From Coix lacryma-jobi var. lacryma-jobi (lineage: Eukaryota; Streptophyta; Magnoliopsida; Poales; Poaceae): DNA of 64,000 nt. Location of the stretch: assembly GCA_009763385.1 (NCBI GenBank), contig CM019828.1, positions 25,615,000 through 25,678,999 on the forward strand, written 5' to 3'. Both the position numbers and the translations under genes were made by a program. The notes beneath the pieces were generated by a model that searched no databases, was not told where the DNA came from, and saw nothing but the letters and a program-made list of their open reading frames with translations. Shown here piece by piece: positions 44,905 through 56,820 of the stretch (the first letter of the stretch is position 1; the number at the start of each line of letters is the position of its first letter).

Positions 44905-46932
44905 TTAAGGGTAGAAGCGACGTAGCTGAGATATGTTCCACGCGTTCGCCAGGATCCTGCCTTGGTCGTCGTAGAGCTTGTATGTGCCTGGCTTGAGCAC
45001 TTCGGCCACGGTGTATGGGCCTTCCCACGGAGGGGTGAGCTTATGGCGCCCTCGATTATCTTGCAGCCGTCGAAGCACGAGGTCCCCCACCGCCAGGTCC
45101 CTTTTGCGCACGTGCTTGTCGTGGTAGCATCGAAGTGTTTGCTGGTAGCGTGCAGAGTTGATGAGCGCCACGTCTCGGGCCTCCTCGAGCTGGTCCTTGG
45201 CGTTGGCGAGCCTTTCGTCGCTGGTTTGCTCGTTGTAGGCTCGAAGTCGAGGTGAGCCGTACTCGAGGTCCGTAGGTAAGACGGCCTCGGCGCCGTAGGT
45301 TAGGAAAAACGGAGTGAACCCGGTGGCTCGACTCGGCGTAGTCCTGAGGCCCCACAGCACCGAGGGGAGTTCTGTAGCCCACCCCTTTCCGAAATTCTTG
45401 AGGGTCTTGAACAGCCTCGGCTTTAGCCCATGGAGTATCATGCCGTTGGCGCGCTCGACCTGCCCGTTGCATTGGGGGTATGCGACCGAGGCCCAGGTTA
45501 CGCGAATGTTGTTGTCATCGCAGAAGTTGGTGAACTTTTTGCCCGTGAATTGGGTGCCATTGTCGGTGATGATGACATTAGGCACCCCGAACCGGTACAT
45601 GATGTTGGCGATGAACTCGACAGCCCTCTCGGAGGTGGGGTCTCCTATCGGCTTAGCCTCGATCCACTTGGTGAACTTGTCGACGGCCACGAGCATGTGT
45701 GTGTACCCTCCACTTGTCCTTTTGAGGGGACCCACGAGGTCGAGCCCCCAAACGGCAAATGGCCAAGTGATTGGGATCATCTGCAGGGCGTGTGCGGGCT
45801 GGTGCGTTTGCTTGGCGTAGAATTGACACCCATGGCACGCTTGGACCAAACGCTTGGCGTCCCCAATGGCGGTCGGCCAATAGAAGCCTTGACGGAAGCG
45901 TTCCCAACCAGGGCCCTCGGCGCTGCGTGGTGGCCGCAAGCCCCCGAGTGCATATCGTCGAGGAGCTTGCGCCCTTCCTCGAGTGGGATGCAGCGTTGAA
46001 GGATCCCAGTCGGACTTCGTCGGTATAGCTCCCGTTCGTCGCCGTAGATGACGTAGGTCTTGGCCCTCCGAGCGATGCGTCGGGCCTCCGTCTTGTCTTC
46101 TGGTAGCTCGCCTCGCGTCAGGTAGTCGAGGTAGGGCGTCCGCCAGTCGAGGGGCCGTGATGACGAAGAGGCGTGTGCGTCGACCTGCATCGCCTCTGCG
46201 GACGTCGAGGGGTCCTTCTCGAGGGGTGGCGTTGAGAGTCGAGCCCCCGTGTCTTGCTCGAGGGGTGGCGTCGAGGGGCCAGCCCCCGGGTCGATTTCGA
46301 CGGATGGCTCGAAGACGTCCCTCGAGAAGACGTCTGGCGGTACCGTGCCGCGCGTGGACGCCAACTTTGCCAGCTCGTCTGCGGCCTCGTTGTACTTCCG
46401 AGCTACGTGGTTGAGCTCGAGGCCGTAAAACTTGTCTTCCAGCTTGCGCACCTCCCCGCAGTATGCCTCCATCTTGGGATCGATGCAGCTTGAAGCCTTC
46501 ATAACCTGGTTGACGACGAGCTGCGAGTCTCCTCGGGCGTCGAGGCGTCGGACCCCGAGCTCGAGGGCGATGCGCAGCCCATTGACGAGGGCCTCGTACT
46601 CGGCGACGTTGTTGGAGGCGGGGAAGTGCAAGCGTAGCAGGTAGCGCATGTGTACTCCGAGGGGTGAGATGAAGAGCAGGCCTGCTCCTGCCCCCGTCTT
46701 CGTGAGATCCATCGAAGTACATGGTCCAGAGCTCGGCTTGAATCTGTGCCGGCGGGAGCTGAGTGTCGGTCCATTCAGCAACGAAGTCCGCCAACGCTTG
46801 CGACTTGATGGCCTTTCGCGGGGCATAGGTGATGGTCTCCCCCATTAGTTCGGCGGACCACTTGGCGATGCGCCCCGTGGCCTCCCGATTGTTGACGATC
46901 TCTCCGAGGGGGAAGGACGACACCACCGTCAC
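44905..46932 (-). pseudogene. Second RNase H (broken) and integrase of element C
   Basis: One long frame covers it, but the archaeal-type RNase H (MYFDGSHEDGG, then NNVAEYEALVNGL in another frame) needs frame changes between about 46700 and 45950. From about 45910 to 44905 the integrase is uninterrupted: CHGCQFYAKQTH, Asp in WGLDLVGPLK, Asp in IITDNGTQF, Glu in NGQVERANGMI, and the C-terminal LTPPWEGPYTVAEV to QLRRFYP. The zinc-binding HHCC histidines (GACGHHAAPRALVG) lie in the neighbouring frame near 45930. Confidence 0.85.
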
Positions 46933-48178
46933 GGGATGAGCGAGGAAGTAGTGTGCTGGAGCTTGCGCCTTGTGACGATGATGCCGTAGAGCAGCTTTTG
47001 GATGTGCGGGTACCGGACCTTGGCCTCGGAGAGTACCTCACTGGTGAAGTATACCGGTCGCTGGACCGGCAATGTATGACCCTCCTCGTGCCTCTCGACG
47101 GCTATGACCGCGCTAACCACCTGAGTGGTTGCGGCCACATAGAGGAGGAGGGGCTCGGGGGATCGTCACCTTCGGCTGGTCGCGGGGGCACGAGAATTGG
47201 TGCAGAAGTCAGCAACCCCTTCAACTTGGTTAAGGCCTCCTCGGCTTCGGCGGTCCACGCAAAGTGTTCCGTCTTTTTTAGCAGGCGGTAGAGGGGTAGT
47301 GCTTTTTCCCCCAGCCTCGAGATGAATCTGCTGAGAGCGGCTAGGCAGCCTGTTACTTTCTGCACACCCTTGAGTCACGAATCGGGCCCATCCTCGTGAC
47401 TGCTGAGATTTTTTCAGGGTTTGCCTCGATCCCCGTTGTGAGACGATGTAGCCAAGTAGCATGCCTCGAGGCACACCAAAGACACACTTCTCGGGGTTGA
47501 GCTTCACATTCTTGGCCCGGAGGCACTCGAACGTGGTCTCGAGGTTGCTGATGAGGTTCCCTACTTTTTTAGTTTTAACCACGATGTCATCGACGTAGGC
47601 CTCGACGGTCTTGCCTATGTGCTCGCCAAAGATGTGCTGCATACATCGTTGGTACGTTGCCCCGGCGTTTCGAAGGCCGAAGGGCATCGTAACATAGCAA
47701 TACATACCAAATGGCGTGATAAAAGAGGTCGCGAGCTCATCGGATTTTCTCATCCTAATTTGGTGGTAGCCGGAATACGCATCAAGGAACGAAAGCACTT
47801 CGCACCCAGCAGTGGAATCGACGATCTGGTCAATTCTAGGTAAAGGAAATGGAACTTTTGGACATGCTTTATTCAGACCAGTGTAATCTACACACATCCG
47901 CATTTTTCCATTCTTTTTCTAACTAGTACAGGGTTAGCTAGCCACTCTGGGTAAAATACCTCCTTGATGAATCCGGCCGCCAAAAGCTTGTGCACCTCCT
48001 CGCCGATGATCCTGCGCTTTTCCTCGTCGAAGCGGCGCAGGCGTTGCTTCACCGGTCTGGACCCGGCCTGGATCTCCAAGGCGTGCTCGGCGACTTCCCT
48101 CGGTATGCCCGGCATGTCCGAGGGGTTCCACGCAAACATGTCGATGTTCGCGCGGAGAAAGTCGACGAGCACTGCTTC
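46933..48178 (-). pseudogene. Reverse transcriptase and first RNase H of element C
   Basis: Starts just after the UAG that follows the protease. It shows LVDFLRANIDMFAW, MCVDYTGLNKACPK, MPFGLRNAGATYQRC and the catalytic YVDDIVVKTK. Frame changes occur near 47900, 47400 and 47150. The RT-linked RNase H remains as VAAIERHEEGH-like and YPHIQKLLYGII pieces. The copy is non-functional. Confidence 0.85.
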
Positions 48179-49111
48179 CTATTTGGGCTCGAGGCTGGTA
48201 CTGATGGTCAGCGTCTTGCCATTGGCCGAGGTCGGGTCGACGGGTATTTGCTTGGTGTGCTCGGCCGGCTCGAAGGTGCCGGCGTGACGCTTTGCTTCTG
48301 GGGCCCCCTCGGTGGCCAGAGCTGCCAAGGCCTCGAGCGAGTCGAGGTGGACGTTGGCCTCCCCCCGCTCGACGCACTCCACGTCGCAGTGGTATGCGTG
48401 CTCGTAGGAGGTGTCAACGGTGATGACCCCTTTTGGCCCCGGCATCTTGAGCTTCAAGTACGTGTAGTTAGGAATCGCCATGAACTTGGCGTAGCCTGGC
48501 CGGCCGATGATGGCGTGGTAGGTCCCTTGGAAGCCGACCACCTCGAAGGTGAGCGTTTCCTGACGGAAGTTTGCCGGCGTGCCGAAGCAGACCGGCAGGT
48601 CGATGCGCCCGAGGGGGTGGGCCTTCTTTCCTGGTACTACTCCGTGGAACCCCCCGACACTGGGTCGGAGCTGTCCTGTCTGAAATCCCCAGGAGGTCGA
48701 GGGTCTCGAGGTATATGATGTTGAGGCTCGAGCCCCCATCCATCAACACCTTGGAGAACCGAACGTCGACTATGACGGGGTCGACGACGAGGGGGTAAGC
48801 CCCCGGGTTTATGACACGGTCCGGATGGTCGTCACGGTCGAACGTGATTGGCGCATCGGACCAGTCAAGATACCGGGGGGCGTCGTGGCCAAGCGAAAAG
48901 ATTTCCCGGCGCTCCTTCTTTCTTTCTCGAGCTGAGAGCCCGACGGTCGGCCCCCCGTAGATCATGTAGCAGTCGCGCACCGGGGGAAAGTCGCCATCTG
49001 CGTTCCTGCCGCCGCGTCGATCGGTATCCTTTCCCTTAGGCGCGTCTTCCCTCTTATCGCCGAGCTTGGAGTAGTAGCCCTTCAACAGTCGGCAGTCTTT
49101 CAACTTGTGGT
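48179..49111 (-). pseudogene. Protease region of element C, ending in a UAG
   Basis: The segment continues gag in a shifted frame (DCRLLKGYYSKLGDK). It then has the protease active site VLMDGGSSLNII near 48740 with the Asp intact, and, after another frameshift near 48700, IIGRPGYAKFMAIPNYTYL. It closes at TAG 48181-48179 in the context CCC AAA TAG GAA, identical to element A, with RT continuing in the same frame. Confidence 0.82.
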
Positions 49112-51209
49112 TTACGGGGCCCTGTGGTAGGTACAGGGATCCTCGAGCATCTGGTCGAAAACAGCCCCATCGGGGGGGCCTCGGGGCTTCTTAGGCTCGA
49201 GGGCGCCCGCGAGCACCTCTTTGTCGTCGTCGTCATCGGCGCCACGCTTCGCCTTCTGGCCCTTGCGTTTGTTTTTCTTCCTTTTGTTGCCGTCATTGTT
49301 GTCGTTCTTGGCGTCGTTGCCCTTGTTGGAGCCCTCCGGCGCGATCACCGCCTTGCCTTTGTCCGTGGAACGGCCAAAGAAGGCCCCCACTGCTTCGTCG
49401 CCCGAAGCAAAGCTGGTGACGCGATCCATCAGGTCCTCGACCGTCCCGGGACGGTAGCGTCCTAGCTCATGAACAAGCTCTTGGCATGTCGTGCCCGCGA
49501 GGAACGCTGAGATGACGTCCTCGTCAGGCACGTGGGGGAGCTCGAGACGCTGCTTCGAGAACCGTCGAGCGAAGTCGCGGAGGGGCTCGTCCGCCGCCTG
49601 CCTGCAACGCCGTAGGTCCCAGGGGTTGCCTGGACGCACGCAGGTCCCCTTGAAATTCCCGTCGAAGACCCTGACTAGGTCGGCCCAGTCATGGATCCGA
49701 TCCGGCGGGAGCCCCTCGAGCCACCGGCGGGCGGTGTCCGAGAGGTAAAGTGGGAGTTGACGTATGATCACGCGGTCGTCGTTCTTCGCTCCGCCCAGTT
49801 GGCAGCCAAGGCGGAAGTCCGAGAGCCAGAGCTTGGGCTCGACCTCCCCGTCATACTTCACGATGTTGGTCGGCGGTCGGAAGCGGTCGGGGAGGGTCGA
49901 GCTGCGGATGGCCCGGCTGAAGACTCGGGGGCCCGGGGGCTCGAGGACCTGCCGGTCCTCGTCGCTGTCGTAGCGCCCCCCTCGATGGGCGCTATAGCCA
50001 CGCTCTTGGGCCCCCTTGTCCTTGCGCCGTCGGTTGATGTCGTTGCGGGCGTCGTTGGGGTCTCGAGGTGGCCGGTTGTCGACGATCCGTTCGCGGACTG
50101 GCCTAGCTCGAGAGGCGTCCGGCTGGTGGACGGATGCCTCGCGAGCGTCGTGGGGCGTGTCCGCCGGTCTCCCCGAGGCTGCTCCGCGTCGGCGTGACGC
50201 CGAGCTCTCGGCCTGCTGTACCGCGGCTGTCTCGAGGAGGTTTTTCATTTCTCCGAGCATGCGCCTGGCATCGGGGTTGGAGACGGCGGGCAGGTCACGG
50301 AGCATCATAGCCGCCGCCACCACGTTCTGCCCAGCTCGCGGGAAACATACCTCGGGGCGTGCTGGTGCCCCGTCCTCGAGGATCCGCCGGTGGACCTCTC
50401 GAGCCCGGCCTCGAGCTCCGGCTCCTCGGGGCTGGGGTGGTTCCTGCATCAGGGTTTGCCGGAGCTGCAGCAGGTGTCGCCGTTCCTCCTCGGCTTTGGT
50501 GATTGCCTCTTGCACTTGTGCGAGTTGCGCCGCCCGGCCATCGTCGTGCTTAGGCGGTACAGCCGGTGCTGGAGGTTCGTCCCTTCCCTGAACGCGTGAT
50601 CCGCCTGCCGCGGCCACGTCGCTAGGTCCCCTCTAGGTCGAGGGCCGGCCTGTCGTCGTCGCCTTCGTCCTCGGTATCGCATACGACTCCCTCGAGTTGG
50701 AAGCACTCCCTGGTGGGATCCCAGAGGTCGGGGTCGTGGTAGTCGTATTCGTCGGAGTCGGAGCTGTTGACGGCACGCCGCCTTGGCCGATGCTGGGACC
50801 GCAGCTCGCGGTACCATTCTCCGACGGTGGCTCGCCGAGGTGGCTCGAAGGGTCGCAAGAAGTCGCGGTCGACGCACGCGGGGTGGACGATTTCCAGGCT
50901 GGCCATGGCCTGCAGCAGCGCGCCCGAACGCTGCTCCCGGTCCGCCACGTCTGGTCCTGATGGCGCTCGTCGAGGCGGTGGGCGTATACAGCCGCAGAGT
51001 TGTCGAGGCCGACCGGGAACCGCTGGCGTCGAGCGCGGCGCGACCCGTGCGGGGGAGGCTGAGCGGCGTCGACGGCGCACGGCTCGGAGGCCTCTGGCCT
51101 GGTTCCTGGTCCGTACGCATGATGAATGCGAAGTCGCTAGGCGGGCGCGGGTGCGCCCTGGAGGTCTCCGGCCGCGCGCCGGGCTGGTTTCCCCTTGGGG
51201 ACCCTGCAC
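49112..51209 (-). pseudogene. Gag of element C
   Basis: The main frame (50617-49112, 501 residues) is open. It holds a Gln/Arg-rich leader, the gag core (LWLSDFRLGCQLGG, WLEGLPPDRIHDWADL, PLRDFARRFSKQRLELP, LGRYRPGTVEDLMDRV) and a Lys-rich tail. An N-terminal portion is visible upstream in another frame (51209-50622), with YHDPDLWDPTRECFQ, so one shift or stop separates the parts. It would encode the particle protein. Confidence 0.82.
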
Positions 51210-51510
51210 CGGCTACGGGGGCGTAGGTGTTTGCCGCGGGCACCGCCTGCGCCCGGCGACGACGGTGACGACGGCGCCGCTCGCGATGTGGCGACGTGTG
51301 GTGGTGCGGGCGACGCGTCACGCCCCCCGCGCGGGGTGGCGTGACACGCACTCCGCTCGGGCCCTCCGTGGAGAGCAGAGTCAGCTCGTTGCCGTTGCCT
51401 GTGGCCAGGAACTCGAGGCTCCCGAACCAGACGACGGCACCAGCCGAGAACGGAAGAGGGGATGAAGCCATCCAGGAATCAACGAGAAATCGGCTCGGAC
51501 ACGCGAAGTC

Positions 51511-51527
51511 CCCTACCTGGCGCGCCA
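51511..51527 (-). other. Primer binding site of element C
   Basis: The minus strand reads TGGCGCGCCAGGTAGGG, two bases after the 5' LTR end. It begins with TGG as required for a tRNA CCA end. I do not assign the tRNA. Confidence 0.7.
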
Positions 51528-51529
51528 AC

Positions 51530-52808
51530 TGTCGGTGTTTCGTACCCGGGGGTATCACACCAACGAGTAATATGATCGCGTGCTTCTCTTCCTGGATGGT
51601 GATGCAAGGGGACACAAGGATTTATCCTGGTTCGGGCAAAGAAGGCCCTACGTCCAGCGGGGGGAGATGTTCTTGTATTACTTGCACCTAAGTGCTTGTA
51701 CAGGGGAGAATACAAGCTCAGTGAGCGTGGACCGGAGTCCGGACTCGTGTCTGTGTGTGGACTCGTGTGTTGTGTTCCTCTTCTGAATGAGGGCCCTAGT
51801 GTCCCCTTTTATAGAGCAAGGGGAGGCCAGGGTTACATAAAGGTATTACAGGTGTCGGGGCGTATGGTGCCCCATACGGAGAAGGGTAGGAACCCTGTCT
51901 TGTCGGGGCCACTGGAGCCGATGTGATCGTCGCTGTTGAGGCGTCCTTGGGTCGTGGCTTCCATCCTGGGCGCGGACGTGGTGGCGCGACAAGGCGGGAG
52001 CCGTACAGCACCCATCCCGGAATGTACAGTACGCGGTGAGGTCCCTCCGGGTCTTGGGGTACCTGTCCTCCAATAGCACGAAAGTAGTTAGGGCTCGAAG
52101 GGCGCGGAGCCGGCTTCGAGGTGGTGCCACGGGGGCTCGAGGGGCGCGGAGCCGGCCTCGAGGTGTTACAGTGCAGGGCTCGAGGGCGCGTAGCCGGCCT
52201 CGAGGGGTTACAGTGCAGGGCTCGAGGGGCGCGTAGCCGGCCTCGAGGAGTTGCAGTGCCTGGCTTGGCCGAACAGTGCTGTACTGGTGCCCTTTTGCCC
52301 ATGCTTGTGGTGAAAACGAGACTTGACCTTTACACCGAGTTACTGTGGTACATGCTGTGCACTAGTGGACATGACCGGAGTAGGTGAAGGCATTAAATGC
52401 GTGGTATGGGCTGGTACGGCTGTCTGTGCAGCTCGAGGTCCGTGCGTTAAGGCTCGAGGTGTGGGGGCGCGCTCGCCCGAGGCCTGGAGGGCTCGGGCGA
52501 GACGGAGAGCGATCGTGCTCGCCCGAGGCCTTGCTGGAGGGCTCGGGCGAGACGGAGACAGAGCGTTCGCCCGAGGCCTGGCTGGGAGGGCTCGGGCGAG
52601 ACGGAGATAGCGTTCGCCCGAGGCCTGGCTGGGAGGGCTCGGGCGAGACGGAGACAGAGCGTTCGCCCGAGGCCTGGCTGGGAGGGCTCGGGCGAGACGA
52701 AGACAGAGCGTTCGCCCGAGGCCTGGCTGGGAGGGCTCGGGCGAGACGGAGACAGAGCGTTCGGGTGTTTGCGTTGATTGGGGGTACCCTTTTTCGTACC
52801 ACCCGACA
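51530..52808 (-). repeat. 5' LTR of element C
   Basis: 1279 bp, colinear with 37287-38568, including the 49-bp hairpin array (52465-52765). Its outer edge is followed by the target duplication GCCTT and the resumed copia RT. Confidence 0.93.
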
Positions 52809-53986
52809 GCCTTTTAACGGCTCATGAAGAGGAGGTATATGTTAGACAACCCCCCCGGTGTTCGAAATCCCAAGTTTCCAACAGTCTTTAAACTTCACAA
52901 GCTTTGTATGGTTTGAACAAGCCCCTAGAGCCTGTTATGATAGGTTGAAACCTTTTTGCTTGCTATGGTTTTAAATGGGATGTGTAGATAAAACTCTTCT
53001 TCTCCTCAGCAAGGCACTGATACTCTCTTGTCCAAATTATGTGGATGATATCATTTTTGGTGGGTTCTTCTCACGCTTTTTGGTTGCCAAGTTTGCAGTC
53101 ACATTATGAGCAGGAGTTCCAGATGAGGCAAAAATGATAGGCGAGGGTTGAACGTTTTTTTCTCGGGTTGCAAATCAAGCAACCCTGAAGAACGTTGTGC
53201 ACCAGGGCAAGTATAACCAGAGATATCCTGAAGAAGTTCGACATGGGTTAGGCCAAGCCTCTTCCAACACCCTGGCGACTACGACGGCCCTGGATGCGGA
53301 CAAGGAGGGAGAAGCATGGACCAGAAGGAGTACCGGAGTATGATCGGGTCGCTGCTTGTACCTGACGGCGACACGCCCGGACATCCAGTTCGCGGTGTGC
53401 CTCTGCGCGCGCTTTCAGGCGTCGCCGTGCACCTCTCACCGTCAGGCGGTCAAGCGCATTTGAGGTACTTATCCTTCTCTCCAGAATTCAGGATTTGGTA
53501 TTCTGCTTCCTCCACCCTTTCCCTTTGCGTTATTCCGATGCCGATTTGCTGGTTGCCGTATTGATCGCAAGTCCACTTCTGGGACTTGCCAGTTTATTGG
53601 TTCTTCTCTTGTTTCGTGGTCCTCTCGCAAGCAGTCTAGCGTCGCCCAGTCTACCACGGAGGCTGAGTATGTTGCCCGGCTGCTAGCTGCTGTTCCCGGT
53701 TACTCTGGATGATGGCCACTTTGCGTGATTTTGGTCTGAGCTTTTCTCGTGTTCCCTGCTTTGAGCACAAGTGCGATTAGCGTTGCTAAGAACCCCCGTG
53801 CTTCACTCGAAGACCAAACACATTGATGTGCGCTTTCATTTTCTGCGAGACCACTATGAGAAGGGTGATATCGACCTTCGCCATGTCGATACTCATCATC
53901 AGCTTGCTGATATTTTTACCAAGCCTTTGGACCAATCAACCTTTAATCGGTTGAGAGGTGAGCTTGGGTGTGTTTTCCCCTTTTAG
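52809..53986 (+). pseudogene. Pol of element D, part 2: rest of RT and RNase H
   Basis: It resumes at the duplicated GCCTT, right after MDVKSAF on the left side of element C. It keeps the RT motif YVDDIIFGG near 53038-53065, RNase H pieces (RKSTSGTCQFIGSSL, STTEAEYVA near 53650) and the C-terminal KTKHIDVRFHFLRDH and HQLADIFTKPLD, ending at 53986. Many stops and frame changes occur throughout. Confidence 0.85.
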
Positions 53987-55632
53987 ATGGGGGAAACACT
54001 TTGGATTTTGTATGATACACTGACTTTTGGTTTCAGTTGTTTTTGTTCCTTTTTGACTTCTTCGTGCATCTGTTGTTGTATTTTAGCATACGCTTTTACA
54101 TTCTGAGCTTCACTTGTATAATCTAAAGAATGTAACTATGCTCTGTGTAGTTTTGTTCTGATGCTTTATGTTATGTTATAGCTTATGCTCTTTCTGATCA
54201 CTAGTACATACTATGAGCTGAGCTATTTTTGAATGGTGAAATTGATAATGAACTTAAAACTTGAAATATTCACCATTGAGATATGCAACTAGCATGTGTA
54301 GGATGTGTTGAGGTCATTCCTGCTTTTCATATATGCTAGGTTGCTATGTCTCTAGTGTTGAGTCATTCACTTGCTTGGTATGTAAAATTCTGCTTAAAAT
54401 CTGAACCAAGTTAAGTGAATTGGAAAGATCGAGATGGGTTTGCTTGTTAGCACCTCACAGTTTCGAGACTGTTTTCTCATTGCACTTTGAGTTAAACTTG
54501 AGCTATGTAGTGTATGACCGAAACTGTTGCTTTAAGCTTCTGATTGCTTATGCATAGGCTTCGCACAGTTGGAAGTTAGGCAATAACAAGCATTCAACCT
54601 CTCACAGTCACATGCTGTTTTCTAAACTTGTGTAATTTCATCGCTGCAACTCCGAATTAAAATTTGAAATCACAAGTAAATAATGCCTAAACTGGTATCA
54701 GCATGATGTTTTGAACTATGCTAGGGGTCGTTCACCTTGAATACATGATTAGCACTTGTTTGACTTCCTGTCTATACATGTCTGTGCTATTTTTGATGAT
54801 GAATACCTTTTCGGCTACAAACTGCTCATATGTTCATATTTTATTCTTAGTGATCAGCTTGAGCCTTTGCTAGCATTCTGTGCAATTTTCTGAGTCATCG
54901 GATTTTGAACTCTATAGAGCATCCTTGCACTCTCTTGACTATACTTCTGAAGCTCCTAACTTGCATTCTGACTCATATGCATCTTGGAAGGGGAGAAATC
55001 TGCGTGTTAGCACTTTGTGCTGCATTTTCTGAGGGGGAGCTTTGACTCTTGACGAGTGCATTTTCAACTAAGGGGGAGAAATTGCAAATCATTACCCTCT
55101 GTTTCAGCTGAGGGGGAGCCTTCCTGGTTGTTTGCACTATTCGAGGGGGAGTTTGTTTCCGGTTGTTTCCGGTTGAGTCTTTGACATTTTCAATTGGTTT
55201 GGAGCTGTTTGCTAGTTGCGTTGAGCCTTAGCCTCTTTCTTGAGGAACTAGCATTTGCTTTTCAGATTTTCAATTGGTGTCGAACTCTTTTTGGTAACAG
55301 TCGGTATCAAGCTTTCTTTGCTAGTTGTGTTGAGCCTCTGTGCCTCTATCTTGAGGGACTAGCATTTTGCTTCGATATTTTCGATTGGTTTTTGCTAGCG
55401 ATGTTGAGCCTGTTCTACCTCTTCTTGAGGGCTAGCTTTACTTTGCTTGGTTGCGTCGAGCCGTTGCCCATATCTTTGGGGACCAACTTCTTTTGCTCTT
55501 TCCACTTGACCTTCTTTGGCTTTGCTATGCTTTTGGGTCATTTGGTCGAGTTCTCTTCTTCTCCTTCTTCCTTCTTCTCTTTCTATTATGATTTGTGTTG
55601 GTAGTTGACAATGCACTCATCAAGGGGGAGAT
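53987..55632 (+). other. 3' non-coding region of element D with several polypurine tracts
   Basis: No conserved gene recognised. GAGGGGGAG-like tracts occur at about 55031, 55071, 55110 and 55143, and the final one (AAGGGGGAGAT) ends at 55632 next to the LTR. Multiple purine tracts near the 3' LTR are a reported Sirevirus trait. The stretch 55190-55460 has three or four degenerate repeats around TTTTCAATTGG and TTGAGCCT. Confidence 0.75.
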
Positions 55633-56820
55633 TGCGGATACATGGGTGTATGCAGCGGGTCTCTGAGTGATGAGTGATTGTCAACTGGGATGATGCGCAT
55701 GTTTCTTTTGTTTGTTGTGCAGGTGTCGAGCACGGATATCAGTGATCGAAGGCGGGTGAAGGTCAAGTAGAGACGTTGCCGTGGACCGATGGAGCCGAAG
55801 AGTAGGCGAAGGGCGGACGTGAGGCTTGGACTGAGGGAAGAGAGGCCCGAGGATCAGCCTGTGGTGGGCTGGCAGCCTGTGGGGCAGCTACAAGTGAAGA
55901 CTTGCGGTCATGTGTTGCCTGAGTCGTTGGACTTGGGGACACGTGTCGGTGGACGGGTGCACGGGAGATGCATCCCATCTACGACGTCAGTTTGGTGGTT
56001 GAGCCAGAGAAAAACCATCGGATGGAGGTTTCCAAGTTTGGGCTCAAAACCTGGGTGCCGGATGGTTTCCGAGTTTGGCCACAAAACTCGGGCTGAGGGT
56101 TTCCGAGTTTGGCCTCCAAAACTCGGGCGGAGGACGGTTTCCAGGTTTGGGCCTCAAAACCTGGGCACTGAGGGTTTTCTGAGTTTGGCCTCAAAACTCA
56201 GATGCTTGGTGGGCTGGTTTCCCGTTTGGGCCTCAAAACCGGGGTTGGCTGGAAAAGGCTGGTTTCCCGGTTTGGGCCACAAAACACGGGGGGGTGCAGA
56301 GCAAGGGCGGCATGTGGCGGCAATCGGGAGGTTGCGTCAAGGCAACGCTATGAGTTGTGCGAGCGTGGCGTCGGATACACCTACCACCGAGTTGGTCCAG
56401 AAGAACCCTAGGGTTTGCTGGTTCGCTCTGTAATTAGAGAGGGGTGTAGAGTAGGAATTAGAAATTAGGGATAAGTAGAGGGAGACACCCTCCTCCCTTC
56501 CTATCTCAGTTCATTTGCTCTTTGCTTCTAGGGTTTCCGGCTCTCCCAATCCCCTGCTGTAGCTAGCTGAGATCCGCAGAGAACCATACCTCTGTGTACT
56601 GGAGATTTTGAGGAAGTGAGGTCGTAACCTCACTGTTGTAGCGTGTGGTAGCCACATGGTTGTAGATTGATGTGCTGATTCGCGTTTTAATTCATGTTCT
56701 TCGCGTTCTTCGTTTCTCCGTGGTTTTCCCGTCACTCGGATCTCCCTCTCTACTGCGTCTTTGTGAAATCCGTTTGAATCAACTTGTTCGTATTTGAAAG
56801 GAGATCATTTCCACCGAGAA
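55633..56820 (+). repeat. 3' LTR of element D, truncated
   Basis: Colinear with 30422 to about 31593 of the 5' LTR, including the hairpin array (56022-56290). Two hairpins here carry unpaired changes. At about 56815 the match ends inside the LTR and an inverted LTR of the same family begins. Confidence 0.85.

Larger units (their letters stand above)
37287..52808 (-). mobile_element. Element C: Ty3/gypsy retrotransposon (Tat-like) with antisense gene, inserted in element D
   Basis: The LTRs at 37287-38568 and 51530-52808 start TGTCGGTG and end CACCGACA or, with one added base, CACCCGACA. The 5-bp target duplication GCCTT is at 37282-37286 and 52809-52813. Genes on the minus strand, from right to left, are gag, protease, RT, two RNase H domains and integrase. 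A gene on the plus strand (39998-44223) lies between integrase and the 3' LTR. The LTR copies differ at roughly two dozen sites by eye, so C is older than B. The pol region has several frameshifts. Confidence 0.94.
30422..56820 (+). mobile_element. Element D: Sirevirus-like copia retrotransposon, split by element C
   Basis: Order: 5' LTR (30422-32522), initiator-Met-like primer site, a long gag with two zinc knuckles, protease, integrase, then RT and RNase H (the copia order), a long 3' non-coding region with several GGGGGAG tracts, and a truncated 3' LTR (55633-56820). The long gag with two knuckles, multiple purine tracts and palindromic LTR repeats are features reported for Sirevirus-type copia elements. 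Element C (37287-52808) sits in the RT. The coding parts have stops and frameshifts. Confidence 0.88.
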
